Assembly (NCBI GenBank): GCA_029864235.1
Contig: JAOTTW010000006.1
Span: 1-40,238 of the forward strand
Length of the DNA: 40,238 nt
From: Candidatus Nitrosopumilus sp.
Lineage (GTDB): Archaea > Thermoproteota > Nitrososphaeria > Nitrososphaerales > Nitrosopumilaceae
Reading direction: 5' to 3'
The translations under genes were made by a program, and so were the position numbers. The notes beneath the pieces were generated by a model. That model was not told the origin of the DNA and did no database searches. It saw nothing but the letters and a program-made list of their open reading frames with translations. Below are positions 8,236-16,877 of this stretch, in pieces; the first letter of the stretch is position 1; every line of letters starts with the position of its first letter.

Positions 8236-9531
8236 ATGAAGGAATATGATGTTGCCATTATAGGTGCAGGGATATTAGGTACGGCGATTTCATATTGGTT
8301 ATCTGTACTTTACGATCTCAATGTATGCGTAATTGAAAAAGAAAATGATGTAGCACAACACACCAGCAGTAGAAATACAGGCGTTGTTCATTCCCCCTTT
8401 TACCTAGACCCTAAAAAAAGAAAAACATCCGCAGTTTCATCTTTAATTTCTCATGATTTATGGGAAATTTTTGCAAAGAAAAAAAATCTACCTTGGTTTG
8501 AAGTTGGAACAATTGAAGTTGCCTCAAATGAACAACAACAGAAAACTTTGGAGAAATACATGAAGTGGTCTGCACAAAATGGGATTCCTGATAAACAAGT
8601 TGAATTACTTGATTCACAGGGTCTTTTAAAAAAAGAATCAAATTTACGTGCCTATTCTGGTCTTTATTGTTCACGAGATGTTTCCACTGATTATGGAATT
8701 TTTACTAAAGAGTTACAAAAAGAATCTGAAAAATATGGAACAAAATTTTTGTTTAATAAAGAAGTAAAAGATACTAATGACAAATCAGAGATACAACTTA
8801 CTTTCTCTGATGATTCTACTTTAACGGCAAAATTCATGATAAATTGTTCTGGTGGCAACTCACTAGATATTGCTAAAAAATGTAACTTAGCAAAAGAATA
8901 TGATGATATTCATTTTAGGGGGGAATATTGGGTAACTGAAAAACGATATGCAGATTTAGTTAAAACAAATATTTACACGGTAGCAAGATTTTCAGAATTC
9001 CCATTTTTAGATCCTCATTGGATTAAAAGATCTAATGGAACCACTGAGATTGGACCAAATGCGGTTCCTGTAGCAACTCCTGAAACTTATGAAGGATATG
9101 CAAGTGAATTAAATGTGGCAGTTTCTAAAATCCGTGAAATATTTGGAGGAAATGTTAGACGTCTTCTTACAAACCGTAGTTTTTTATCTATGCTTTCCAA
9201 AGAATTTCTTAGTTCTATTTCAAAAACTGCGATGGTTCATCGAGTCCAACAATTTATTCCAAAAGTTCAGCCTGAATATTTTACTAAGCGTGGTACCGCC
9301 GGAATACGAACACCTGTTATTTCTACCAAAGGTGAATTTGTTAAAGATATTTTGGAGCTTGTTGGTGAAAACTCATTTCATATTGTAAATTATAATTCCC
9401 CTGGGGCTACTGGTGCTCCAGCATACTCTGCACTTATAATAAAAAAATTACAAGATAAAGGATTTTTAGATTATTCTCAAAAACCAAAAGAATCTTTTTG
9501 GAATTTTGAAGAAATTATCGGCCATTTCTAA
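8236..9531 (+). CDS. FAD-dependent oxidoreductase, L-2-hydroxyglutarate oxidase type
   Basis: A 431-residue member of the DAO flavoprotein family. The dinucleotide-binding motif GAGILGTAISYWLS is near residue 10, with the flavin-contact stretch HTSSRNTGVVH at about residues 42-52. A C-terminal FAD segment (NYNSPGATGAPAYSALI) is also present. The pattern is closest to L-2-hydroxyglutarate oxidase/dehydrogenase (LhgO), which returns this stray metabolite to 2-oxoglutarate; a glycerol-3-phosphate dehydrogenase-like role is a less likely alternative. The gene starts 39 nt after the tRNA. Its stop interlocks with that of the convergent CBS gene (shared CTAA). Confidence 0.8.
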   Translation: MKEYDVAIIGAGILGTAISYWLSVLYDLNVCVIEKENDVAQHTSSRNTGVVHSPFYLDPKKRKTSAVSSLISHDLWEIFAKKKNLPWFEVGTIEVASNEQQQKTLEKYMKWSAQNGIPDKQVELLDSQGLLKKESNLRAYSGLYCSRDVSTDYGIFTKELQKESEKYGTKFLFNKEVKDTNDKSEIQLTFSDDSTLTAKFMINCSGGNSLDIAKKCNLAKEYDDIHFRGEYWVTEKRYADLVKTNIYTVARFSEFPFLDPHWIKRSNGTTEIGPNAVPVATPETYEGYASELNVAVSKIREIFGGNVRRLLTNRSFLSMLSKEFLSSISKTAMVHRVQQFIPKVQPEYFTKRGTAGIRTPVISTKGEFVKDILELVGENSFHIVNYNSPGATGAPAYSALIIKKLQDKGFLDYSQKPKESFWNFEEIIGHF

Positions 9532-10352
9532 TTTTCATACTCTGTAATTTTATCTGACAATAAAATTAGACAAATATCCCAAGGTGTGATGATCTGATCC
9601 TTAAACAATACACTTGGATGTGCCATTTTATACATGATTTTACAAATTTCTTGAATTGTCAAATCATGCGTGATATTCTTTGCTTCTTCAAGATTAAACT
9701 CACTAGTTGACAAATCCATAAAATTTTTTATTTCTTTAAGATATTTTAATTCATCTGTAATTTTTTGAAGAATTATTCTGTCGTTTATAAATTTGTTTGA
9801 ATCAGCAAGAAAAAGTCTTCTAGTATTGTTCAATAACATAGAATTAAGAACATCTCCTATGGTGTCTTTTTTATCAAATGTAATGAGCTTCTTTTTAGGT
9901 AGTTGTGAGATGGAAATTTCAGTTTTAACTCTCATTCCTATTTCCAGCAATTTTTTTGCTGACAATGCTGAATAATCTGAAAACTCATTGGGAATTGCTG
10001 CAAATGCTCTTCTGGTTTGCTTCCAATAATTGACTACTTCTTTAAGTTTAGATTTTTTAGTAACTGTTGGAAATCTCTTTTCCATCATATCCTCCACTTT
10101 GGTATCATAGAACAAACTTGAATATGGGTTATTGATAAGAGAAACTATGATGTCTTTACCTCCAACGATCCCTATTGGTTTATTTTTTTCACGAACAACT
10201 ACTGCATCCGTAAATGATTCTAATTGCTGTACCAGCATTCCTGTTGCAACCCAGGTTTCAGTCCCTTTTTCAATATTAACGCAAAGTGATGCTGTTAACG
10301 AATCTCCAAATAAAGATTCAAGTGAAAGTTCAGATATTGGAATCGTACTCAT
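9528..10352 (-). CDS. CBS-domain protein
   Basis: A 274-residue cytoplasmic protein made of CBS-like repeats, the clearest being residues 40-98 (TDAVVVREKNKPIGIVGGKDII then VEDMMEKRFPTV) and about 145-200. CBS pairs bind adenine nucleotides or S-adenosylmethionine and usually act as regulators; the partner here is not obvious. No kinase, channel or DNA-binding domain is attached. A TATA-like element lies on the - strand at 10366-10375. The 3' end overlaps the FAD oxidoreductase by 4 nt. Confidence 0.75.
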   Translation of the reverse strand: MSTIPISELSLESLFGDSLTASLCVNIEKGTETWVATGMLVQQLESFTDAVVVREKNKPIGIVGGKDIIVSLINNPYSSLFYDTKVEDMMEKRFPTVTKKSKLKEVVNYWKQTRRAFAAIPNEFSDYSALSAKKLLEIGMRVKTEISISQLPKKKLITFDKKDTIGDVLNSMLLNNTRRLFLADSNKFINDRIILQKITDELKYLKEIKNFMDLSTSEFNLEEAKNITHDLTIQEICKIMYKMAHPSVLFKDQIITPWDICLILLSDKITEYEN

Positions 10353-10365
10353 TTTTCTATATTAT

Positions 10366-10375
10366 CTATTTTATA
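10366..10375 (-). promoter_or_regulatory. TATA-like element for the CBS-domain gene
   Basis: On the - strand this reads TATAAAATAG, centred about 19 nt upstream of the ATG at 10352. It predicts a transcript with almost no leader. Confidence 0.45.
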
Positions 10376-10460
10376 CACAATAAATAAAATGAATCACAAT
10401 TTTCAAATCTGAACATCTTCTAATCAAGCTTAATATCTTATAAAAAATACAATTTTAGAT

Positions 10461-10739
10461 ATGTTACCTGACAAATGTTCACTTATGGAAAAGGGAAAAC
10501 AATGTGTAAATCCTCCCGAATTTATAGTTTCGGTAGCAGTTGACAAAGATGAATTTATGGTGGGGGTCACATGTACTAGACATAAACAGATTGTTTCAGG
10601 TAAAATCCAAATTCTTCAAGGCAAAGGAAAAATTCCACACGGTAAAGTTAGTTTTTCATCCCTAAAAGCAGTAGGAACTGATTGTATTCATGGTGATTCC
10701 AATGATTTTATTCAATTAGATTCAACTAATAAAAATTGA
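10461..10739 (+). CDS. Unrecognised small Cys/His-containing protein
   Basis: A 92-residue soluble protein that I do not recognise. The N-terminal half has Cys6 and Cys16, then CTRHK, with a later Cys-Ile-His (DCIHGDS), so a metal site is possible but not a standard zinc ribbon. AT-rich TATA-like sequence (cttaatatcttataaa, about 10429-10444) precedes the ATG by roughly 20-30 nt, suggesting a leaderless, independently transcribed gene. Confidence 0.65.
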   Translation: MLPDKCSLMEKGKQCVNPPEFIVSVAVDKDEFMVGVTCTRHKQIVSGKIQILQGKGKIPHGKVSFSSLKAVGTDCIHGDSNDFIQLDSTNKN

Positions 10740-10801
10740 AATAATTTTATATCTCCGATTTCTTAGTGCTGTTTGATATTTTGTCTGAGCTATAAAAATA
10801 A

Positions 10802-11137
10802 ATGATATCATTAATTGTAATAAACAAAGCTGTAGTTAATGAGATTAAAAGTACCTCCCAAAGTATAAGACAGAAAGAAAAATGGATAACAATTGGTGAA
10901 AATGATGGACCTGCTCACATGCATATTGATTCTGAATTGATAAAATCATACAAATTTATCAAAGAAGAAAAAACTAATCATGCAAGTTACAGTATTAGAT
11001 TCTATGACGAAAATGGTAAGAGAGTATTGAGTGCTTTTTTTACCAAAATGTATAATGAAAATAAAACACTCAATTTAGAAAGTGAGGAAATCTATAATAA
11101 AATAAATCACAAGTTTGGTTCAAAACTTGAATTTTAA
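10802..11137 (+). CDS. Unrecognised small protein, possibly ChuX/HutX-like
   Basis: A 111-residue soluble protein with a conserved-looking core: WITIGENDGPAHMHID, YSIRFYDENGKRVLSAFFTKMY, and a C-terminal helix (EEIYNKINHKFG). The His-x-His motif and the strand pattern recall archaeal proteins annotated as ChuX/HutX-like heme-use domains, but I recall this only loosely, so treat it as hypothetical. No alternative start is available in the frame. A stable hairpin follows 6 nt after the stop. Confidence 0.65.
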   Translation: MISLIVINKAVVNEIKSTSQSIRQKEKWITIGENDGPAHMHIDSELIKSYKFIKEEKTNHASYSIRFYDENGKRVLSAFFTKMYNENKTLNLESEEIYNKINHKFGSKLEF

Positions 11138-11142
11138 AAAAA

Positions 11143-11163
11143 CCTTGTCTGAAAAAGACAAGG
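11143..11163 (+). terminator. Hairpin between convergent genes
   Basis: A perfect 8-bp stem, CCTTGTCT (11143-11150) and AGACAAGG (11156-11163), with loop GAAAA. It begins 6 nt after the stop of the + strand gene and ends 10 nt before the stop of the proposed - strand peptide gene. It could serve both as a terminator or RNA 3' end. It lacks the long U tract of a bacterial intrinsic terminator. Confidence 0.5.
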
Positions 11164-11172
11164 AGAAAAATA

Positions 11173-11262
11173 TCATTGTTCTAATTGTTTTTTCTTCTTT
11201 TCTTTTTCAGATTGTTGTTTAGCTAATTCTAATTCTTCATTTGTATGTTTGAATTTTTTCAA
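11173..11262 (-). CDS. Possible 29-residue lysine/glutamate-rich peptide (TTG start)
   Basis: The - strand frame TTG at 11262 to TGA at 11173-11175 encodes a highly charged, helix-forming peptide (starts KKFKHTNEELELAK, ends KKKKQLEQ). A TATA-like TTTTTATATC on the same strand (11294-11285) is centred 27 nt upstream of the TTG, the spacing seen at other leaderless genes here. A hairpin follows the stop. No ATG or GTG is available. The small size and simple composition keep confidence low. Confidence 0.35.
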   Translation of the reverse strand: MKKFKHTNEELELAKQQSEKEKKKKQLEQ

Positions 11263-11335
11263 TCTGTTATTAGTCTACAATTTAGATATAAAAACTGCAT
11301 AGTATTTTCTCATCAGCGCTGTGCCTATTTATGTT

Positions 11336-12304
11336 TCAATACCCTACTGAGTAGATTGGTCTTTTACCTCTGATTCCATGTTCTAAATTTTTTATAGTGA
11401 TCTCTGCCATCTTTTCTCTGGTTTCTTTTGTAGAGCTTCCAATATGGGGAGCTAAAACAACATTTTGTATTCTTGTTAATGGGTGGTTTTTGTTAATCGG
11501 TTCTATTTGAAAAACATCTAATGCAGCACCGGCAATCATTTTTTTCTTTAATGCTATAACTAAATCTTTTTCATTGATTATTTTTCCACGTGCTGTATTT
11601 ATCAAAAATGCTGACTTTTTCATCTTTTTGAATACTTTTTTGTTAAATAATTGGTCCGTCTCATTTGTATGTGGAACATGAATTGAAATTATATCACTTT
11701 GCAAAATTAATTTATCAAAAGAGACATAATTTACTCCAAGTAATTTTTCCTTAGTTTTAGAAATTGGCATCCTATTGTGATACACAATTTTCATATCAAA
11801 TGCTCTTGCTCGTTTTGCAAGTGTACTTCCAATTCTGCCTAATCCTAAAATTCCCAAAGTTTTATGTTGCAGATCTAATCCAACATAATCATAAGCACCG
11901 TATATCTCAGTCCATTTACCTGCACGAATAATTCTGTCTCCTTCCGAAACTCTGCGTAACACATCAATAATTAATGAAAAAGCAAGATCTGCAGTGGCGT
12001 TAGTTAAAACCTCCGGAGTATACCCTACAAAAATCTTATTTTTTTTTGCATAATCCGTATCAATATGATCAAACCCTACACTGTATGTACTTATGACTTT
12101 GAGATTCTTTGCCAAATCAATTAATTCTTTATCTATTTTATCATATGGAAAACAAATCAATCCATCAACTTCTTTTATCTTTATTCGTAATTTTGATTTT
12201 GGAATTGGAATTTTCCCTGAATGAATCTCAATCTGATATTTTTTCTTTAATTTTTTTAATGCAAAATCATGTAATCTTCTTGTTAGGAATACTCTCCTTT
12301 TCAT
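11336..12304 (-). CDS. D-isomer-specific 2-hydroxyacid dehydrogenase
   Basis: An NAD(P)-dependent dehydrogenase of the glyoxylate/hydroxypyruvate reductase and D-lactate dehydrogenase family. The Rossmann motif is LGLGRIGSTLAKRA. The catalytic Arg is in NTARGKIINE, the Glu in FQIEPINKNHPL and the His in APHIGSSTKE. ATG at 12304 is preferred: it gives a usual N-terminus (KRRVFLTRRLHDFAL) and lies about 28 nt from the TATA element at 12329-12335. GTG at 12316 in frame would add four residues. The substrate cannot be told from sequence; glyoxylate or hydroxypyruvate reduction is plausible. Confidence 0.9.
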   Translation of the reverse strand: MKRRVFLTRRLHDFALKKLKKKYQIEIHSGKIPIPKSKLRIKIKEVDGLICFPYDKIDKELIDLAKNLKVISTYSVGFDHIDTDYAKKNKIFVGYTPEVLTNATADLAFSLIIDVLRRVSEGDRIIRAGKWTEIYGAYDYVGLDLQHKTLGILGLGRIGSTLAKRARAFDMKIVYHNRMPISKTKEKLLGVNYVSFDKLILQSDIISIHVPHTNETDQLFNKKVFKKMKKSAFLINTARGKIINEKDLVIALKKKMIAGAALDVFQIEPINKNHPLTRIQNVVLAPHIGSSTKETREKMAEITIKNLEHGIRGKRPIYSVGY

Positions 12305-12328
12305 TAACTTTGACACTTATCTTAAACC

Positions 12329-12335
12329 ATTTATA
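12329..12335. promoter_or_regulatory. Shared TATA element for two divergent leaderless genes
   Basis: The sequence reads ATTTATA on + and TATAAAT on -. Its centre is about 25 nt from the ATG of the eight-cysteine protein (12357, +) and about 28 nt from the ATG of the 2-hydroxyacid dehydrogenase (12304, -). The two ATGs are only 52 bp apart, so a single TBP site, or two overlapping ones, must serve both directions. Confidence 0.55.
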
Positions 12336-12356
12336 CGATTTCTTTCTAAACTCACC

Positions 12357-12503
12357 ATGTCTGTTGAGAGTGAAGATGAAGAAGAATTTGCCATTTGTGT
12401 AGAGTGTGGGAATTCTATTGAGAAATGTGTTTGTGTGTGTCCTTATTGTGGTGAACGTGATAAATGTGAATGTGCATTGTTTGATGCAGCTACAGGTGGT
12501 TAA
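12357..12503 (+). CDS. 48-residue cysteine-rich zinc-binding-type protein
   Basis: ATG at 12357 to TAA at 12501-12503. After an acidic N-terminus (SVESEDEEE) the peptide has eight cysteines in 26 residues: C14, C17, C24, C26, C28, C31, C37 and C39. They include the knuckles CVEC and CPYCG. Eight cysteines could hold two zinc ions or an Fe-S cluster. A TATA element 25 nt upstream predicts a leaderless mRNA. The gene is divergent from the 2-hydroxyacid dehydrogenase and ends 43 nt before the oxidoreductase alpha gene. I do not recognise its function. Confidence 0.75.
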   Translation: MSVESEDEEEFAICVECGNSIEKCVCVCPYCGERDKCECALFDAATGG

Positions 12504-12546
12504 CTAAATTTATCCATAGAATTAATAATATTCAAAATATGGAGAT

Positions 12547-14463
12547 GTGGGTATGGGTTGTATTGATTTTACTTGGTTAATTGGGGGTCCACAGGGTAGT
12601 GGTGTTGAATCAGGTGCAAATGTATTCTCTAAGGTTTGCGCCGAACAGGGCTATAATGTATTTGGAAAAAGAGAATTTTATTCAAACATCAAAGGTGAAC
12701 ACAGTTACTTTGCGGTGCGCGTCTCTGATAATAAAATCCATTCTAATGTAAATGATGTATCTTTAATGGCATCATTTGATGCTGAAACGATTTTTCGTCA
12801 TTTCGATGAGGTTGCACCAGGCGGTGGAATTATCTATGATTCTGATCTAGAAAAAATAACTACAGATGATGTACGTACTCTGGATGAATATTTTAAAGAA
12901 AGACTACATAAATTACTTGAATCAAAGAACAAACCATTTACAATTCCTGGTGTTTTAGAAATAGCAAAAGAAAAAGGAGTCCATCTATATCCAGTATCAT
13001 TTAGAGGATTGCTTGCAGATCTTGCAGAACAAACTGAAAATCCCAAATTAAGAGGACTAGTTAGAATGTATAATGTTCTTGGAGTATCTTTGTCTTTAGG
13101 TCTCATCAAAATGTCACTTGATTCTCTTTTACAATCCATTGATTCAATCTTTGCAAAAAAACCATTAATTGCAGAGATTAACAAACAGGCAGCAACTTTT
13201 GTATATAATTATGCCGCTGCAAAATTTACTGACTTTACATATTCATTAAACGGAATCACCAAAGATCCTGACACTATTCTTGCCCAAGGTCACTTTGGAA
13301 CATCAGTTGGAAAAATGGTTTGCGGTTGCAGATTCCAATCATATTATCCCATTACGCCAGCTTCTGATGAAAGTGTTTATCTTGAGTCACATGAACTTTT
13401 AGAAGTTCAAAACGATAGACCCGGCTCCACCCTTGTAATTCAAACAGAAGATGAAATTTCTGCAATGGGAATGATGATTGGTTCTGCATTAACTGGTACA
13501 CGTTCTTCAACTTCTACTTCAGGACCTGGGTTTGCATTAATGACTGAAGCATTGGGATGGGCAGGAATCAATGAGGTTCCTGTTGTAATCACTTTGTATC
13601 AAAGAAGTGGGCCCTCAACAGGTTTACCTACAAGACATGGACAAGATGATTTACTTTTTGCTGTAAACGCAGGACATGGAGATTTTCCAAAAATTGTTTA
13701 TGCATCAGGAGATATTGAAGAAAGCTTTTATGATACTGGACAATGCTTTAACTATGCAGACATTTATCAAGTTCCAGTCATTCATATGATGGACAAATTC
13801 CTATCTAGCTCTGTTATTACCTGCAAAAAGTTTAATCCAAAAAAGGTCATAATTGATAGAGGTCAATTACTAGATAAAGTAGATGGTGAATACAAGAGAT
13901 TTGCTTTTACTAAAGATGGAATATCACCCCGATCCAAACTAGGTTTGGATAATGGAATTTTTTGGAATACTGGGGACGAATCAGATGAATATGGGCATAT
14001 TTCAGAAGATCCTGATATGAGAATAAAAATGATGGACAAAAGAATGTCTAGGCTTGATTTGATATTAAAGAATATTCCTGATGATGAGCAAGTTGTCTCA
14101 TTTGGTGTACATGATCACACAATAATTTCATGGGGTTCTACCAAAGGACCAATAACTGATGCAATTGATTTACTAAAAAAAGATGGAATCAATATAGGAT
14201 TTATTCAAATTAAATTAATTCATCCATTTCCTACTGATTATGTCAAATTTCTTCTAAAAGATGCAAAAACAATAATTGACATTGAAGCAAATCATTCTGG
14301 ACAATTAGGAAAACTTTTCAAACAAAATGTCTTACGAGATATTGATTACTATATTCTGAAATATACTGGAAGAGGTATGACAAGTACTGAGATTCATGAT
14401 TCGTTAAAAAAGATAATAGAAAATAAAGCAAACAAGAAGGAGATTCTAAGTCATGGCGCTTAA
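12547..14463 (+). CDS. korA: 2-oxoacid:ferredoxin oxidoreductase, alpha subunit (gamma-alpha fusion)
   Basis: With the beta subunit this enzyme oxidises a 2-oxoacid (2-oxoglutarate or pyruvate) to its CoA ester with ferredoxin as acceptor, or runs in reverse for CO2 fixation. The 638-residue chain carries the gamma domain first ([19 protein letters not shown], about residues 8-200). The alpha domain follows, with [18 protein letters not shown], a [16 protein letters not shown] loop and [10 protein letters not shown]. The start may be GTG at 12547 or ATG at 12553; GGAG at 12541 would suit the ATG. It overlaps korB by 11 nt. The substrate choice is not settled by sequence. Confidence 0.9.
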   Translation: MGMGCIDFTWLIGGPQGSGVESGANVFSKVCAEQGYNVFGKREFYSNIKGEHSYFAVRVSDNKIHSNVNDVSLMASFDAETIFRHFDEVAPGGGIIYDSDLEKITTDDVRTLDEYFKERLHKLLESKNKPFTIPGVLEIAKEKGVHLYPVSFRGLLADLAEQTENPKLRGLVRMYNVLGVSLSLGLIKMSLDSLLQSIDSIFAKKPLIAEINKQAATFVYNYAAAKFTDFTYSLNGITKDPDTILAQGHFGTSVGKMVCGCRFQSYYPITPASDESVYLESHELLEVQNDRPGSTLVIQTEDEISAMGMMIGSALTGTRSSTSTSGPGFALMTEALGWAGINEVPVVITLYQRSGPSTGLPTRHGQDDLLFAVNAGHGDFPKIVYASGDIEESFYDTGQCFNYADIYQVPVIHMMDKFLSSSVITCKKFNPKKVIIDRGQLLDKVDGEYKRFAFTKDGISPRSKLGLDNGIFWNTGDESDEYGHISEDPDMRIKMMDKRMSRLDLILKNIPDDEQVVSFGVHDHTIISWGSTKGPITDAIDLLKKDGINIGFIQIKLIHPFPTDYVKFLLKDAKTIIDIEANHSGQLGKLFKQNVLRDIDYYILKYTGRGMTSTEIHDSLKKIIENKANKKEILSHGA

Positions 14464-15415
14464 ACTTGCAGATTACAAAACTGATGTGCACAATGATTGG
14501 TGCCCCGGTTGCGGCGACTTTGGAATTGTAAATGCATTACAAATGGCTTTAGCTGAAATGGGAATTCAACGTGACAAGGCAGCAATATTTTCTGGTATTG
14601 GATGTTCTGGAAAAACATCTCATTTTATCAATACTTTTGGTATTCATACATTGCATGGTAGAGTTTTGACTTTTGCTCAGGGAGCAAAACTTGCAAATCC
14701 AAATCTTACAATAGTTGCAGTTGGTGGAGATGGTGATGGATTGGGTATTGGAGCCGGACATTTTGTTGCTGCAGGAAGACGAAATATTGATATGACTTAC
14801 ATTATATTTGATAATGGAGTATATGGCCTGACAAAAGGACAGGCATCCCCCACATTAAAGCTAGGAGAGAAAACAAAATCACTCCCATCTCCAAACACAA
14901 ATTATAACGTTAATCCAATTGGATTGGCAGTTGCAAGCGGATTTACATTTGTAGCTCGCGGGTATTCTTATGATGTAAGACATCTCAAAGATTTAATCGT
15001 TAAAGCAGTAAATCATAAAGGCTTATCATTTCTTGATGTACTGCAGCCATGTCCTACATACAACGACATTAACACCAGAGATTGGTATGCAGGAGTTGAT
15101 TTGGCAAAAGAATCTATGGAAAGACATTCAAGAATTTATAAATTGGAGGATACACATTTCGATCCTGTAGTCCATATAGCAGAAGAAGCTGAAGTTAATG
15201 AAAAACTCGCACAAGCCTTGATTAAATCTCTTGAATGGGGTAACAAGATTCCCACAGGAATATTTTATCAAAATGAAATAATTTCGCCATATGGTGATAG
15301 AATAACTGATAAGATTCCAAATTATCTTGAGAATCCTCCTTCAAGTCAAAATATCTCCCAAAATGGTTTATCAACAACGGATGTTTCAAAAATTCTAGAC
15401 TCTCTTAAAGTTTAG
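14453..15415 (+). CDS. korB: 2-oxoacid:ferredoxin oxidoreductase, beta subunit
   Basis: TPP-binding subunit of the complex. In the 320-residue chain, [14 protein letters not shown] near residue 17 gives cysteines expected to bind a 4Fe-4S cluster along with a later one. The TPP motif runs from [15 protein letters not shown] to [16 protein letters not shown]. It overlaps the alpha gene by 11 nt. Two-subunit (alpha-gamma fused plus beta) enzymes are typical of aerobic archaea such as Sulfolobus and Nitrosopumilus, where the system feeds the TCA cycle or 3-hydroxypropionate/4-hydroxybutyrate metabolism. Confidence 0.93.
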   Translation: MALKLADYKTDVHNDWCPGCGDFGIVNALQMALAEMGIQRDKAAIFSGIGCSGKTSHFINTFGIHTLHGRVLTFAQGAKLANPNLTIVAVGGDGDGLGIGAGHFVAAGRRNIDMTYIIFDNGVYGLTKGQASPTLKLGEKTKSLPSPNTNYNVNPIGLAVASGFTFVARGYSYDVRHLKDLIVKAVNHKGLSFLDVLQPCPTYNDINTRDWYAGVDLAKESMERHSRIYKLEDTHFDPVVHIAEEAEVNEKLAQALIKSLEWGNKIPTGIFYQNEIISPYGDRITDKIPNYLENPPSSQNISQNGLSTTDVSKILDSLKV

Positions 15416-15467
15416 ATTAAAAAACCAGATAAGTTATAGACTAGTTTATTTCTAGATCCACTTACTG

Positions 15468-15902
15468 TTGAACACAATAGATGCAAATAAGATATTTCGG
15501 AAATCTATCATAAAGGGTTTCTTTGAACCTCAACTGATTAATCTTGATTTTAAAAAATCAGCAGTCAAACATCCTTCAATTTCTGATGATGGTTTAATGC
15601 AATCTGATCTGCTTCATGTATTTTTTGATATTGAAACCGGTTCCGATTATCCTGATGGTGATGAATGGTTTATCGTTGATTTGCTCTTTCCATATGACAT
15701 TAAACTACCTGATAACCTAAAAGGAACTGACTATTTTACTACTGTTTCAGAAGATAATGGTAAAACATTTTGGCATCACCGTGAATTAATTCGATACAAA
15801 TATGGAAAATCAAAAAAACTAGATGATGCATTAATTTTTCTTGAATCAAAATACAAAGAACTACATAGTTTACTTGAACCTATTCAAAAAGATCTCAAGT
15901 AG
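15468..15902 (+). CDS. Unrecognised 144-residue soluble protein
   Basis: I do not recognise the family. The start appears to be TTG at 15468; no ATG or GTG is nearby in frame. The protein is acidic, mixed alpha/beta, with no membrane segment or metal motif (notable stretches: LLHVFFDIETGSDYPDGDEWF, TVSEDNGKTFWHHRELIRYKYG). The C-terminus is helical. It is convergent with the next gene, and the tails overlap by 8 nt. Confidence 0.65.
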   Translation: MNTIDANKIFRKSIIKGFFEPQLINLDFKKSAVKHPSISDDGLMQSDLLHVFFDIETGSDYPDGDEWFIVDLLFPYDIKLPDNLKGTDYFTTVSEDNGKTFWHHRELIRYKYGKSKKLDDALIFLESKYKELHSLLEPIQKDLK

Positions 15903-16428
15903 TTACGTTCCAAGCATTTCCTTTAAAAATATACTTTTTGTTATGAGATATTGCAGAATTTAGACGCCATCTAACAGATTCTGTATCAAACCTATATCTA
16001 ATCTCAATAATGTCTGATGGTAATTTTTCTGGATTGAGATGATATGGTAATAATTCTAAAACAAAATCAATTTTTTCAATAGCATTGTCATACCGCCTTT
16101 TATCTTCAATATCTAAAATAAACACAATCTTTGGTTCTCCCAAAAAATTTAGCTGAATTTTTATTGCATTACCTGAACCTCTACGTCTTTTCATCTCCTT
16201 AAAAATATCTTTGATTTTTTCCCATCGTCTGTAGTCAAACCACTTAAAAAATTCTTCATTAAATGCAAGTGGAATATCTACATCTAAAAAACTCACATAA
16301 TCATTATCATGAGGTTCTATCTCTTCTTGAGAAATAGCAAATCTAGAATTGAGAAATCCATAAATTACTTCAATCTCCCAAGGAGAAATACCATAATATC
16401 TTAACGAAGTTATTAAATTTTTACTCAC
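15895..16428 (-). CDS. Unrecognised 177-residue soluble protein
   Basis: GTG at 16428 is the likely start; nearby ATGs are out of frame. No transmembrane segment or known motif is seen. The middle is basic (FFKWFDYRRWEKIKDIFKEMKRRRG), followed by strand-rich sequence (AIKIQLNFLGEPKIVFILDIED) and a C-terminal IRYRFDTESVRWRLNSAISH. Length and composition look like a genuine gene. It is convergent with its + strand neighbour. Confidence 0.65.
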   Translation of the reverse strand: MSKNLITSLRYYGISPWEIEVIYGFLNSRFAISQEEIEPHDNDYVSFLDVDIPLAFNEEFFKWFDYRRWEKIKDIFKEMKRRRGSGNAIKIQLNFLGEPKIVFILDIEDKRRYDNAIEKIDFVLELLPYHLNPEKLPSDIIEIRYRFDTESVRWRLNSAISHNKKYIFKGNAWNVTT

Positions 16429-16498
16429 AATTTCATATCTCTAAATTTCTAATTAAACCTTCAAGGCTAAAAAATCATAAATTTACCTGAAAATTAAA

Positions 16499-16506
16499 AT
16501 TATAAG
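16499..16506 (+). promoter_or_regulatory. TATA box upstream of the 107-residue gene
   Basis: The sequence attataag is centred about 25 nt before the ATG at 16528, predicting a leaderless transcript. Confidence 0.5.
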
Positions 16507-16527
16507 TAAAGAGAATTTAGTCTATCC

Positions 16528-16851
16528 ATGAAGAAAGAATTTGTTGTAAGAAGTATTGATGCAGCCCCTGATGGTGCACCATACGTTGTAGTTTCTTTGT
16601 CATCTGTCAAGGATCTTAAAGAAGGAACAGGTTCTCCACCATCACCTTTTGGTAGTCCAAAAGTCATGGGGTTCACAAACATGAATGACATGATGAAAGA
16701 TCTCAACAAAATGTTCTCTGGAATGGGAATGGGTATGCAAGCTGGTGTTACTCAGCTAAAACTAGAAATGCACGAATACAAAGAAATGGGCTTATCTGTA
16801 GGTGATAAAGTCTATCTTGAATTGACCAAAGAAGAAACTTTGGGCATATAG
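16528..16851 (+). CDS. Unrecognised 107-residue protein with a Met/Gly-rich middle
   Basis: A small soluble protein of unknown function. The N-terminus (KKEFVVRSIDAAPDGAPYVVVSLSSVKD) and C-terminus (LKLEMHEYKEMGLSVGDKVYLELTKE) look like beta strands of a small barrel. They flank a flexible, proline- and methionine-rich stretch with MNDMMKDLNKMFSGMGMGMQ. I take this to be an archaeal lineage-specific family. The TATA box at 16499-16506 and a T8 run right after the stop make it look monocistronic. Confidence 0.7.
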   Translation: MKKEFVVRSIDAAPDGAPYVVVSLSSVKDLKEGTGSPPSPFGSPKVMGFTNMNDMMKDLNKMFSGMGMGMQAGVTQLKLEMHEYKEMGLSVGDKVYLELTKEETLGI

Positions 16852-16861
16852 ATTTTTTTTA
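16852..16861 (+). terminator. Poly-T tract after the 107-residue gene
   Basis: An 8-nt T run (16853-16860) follows the stop codon by 1 nt, suiting archaeal oligo-T termination. On the - strand the adjoining T-rich sequence could also serve the convergent gene that stops at 16878. Confidence 0.5.
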
Positions 16862-16877
16862 AAAATTTTCTCTAATT

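Noticed and set aside
12834-13184. 116-codon open frame on the - strand across the oxidoreductase alpha gene
   Set aside because: It is a shadow of korA, with no start signals or family resemblance.
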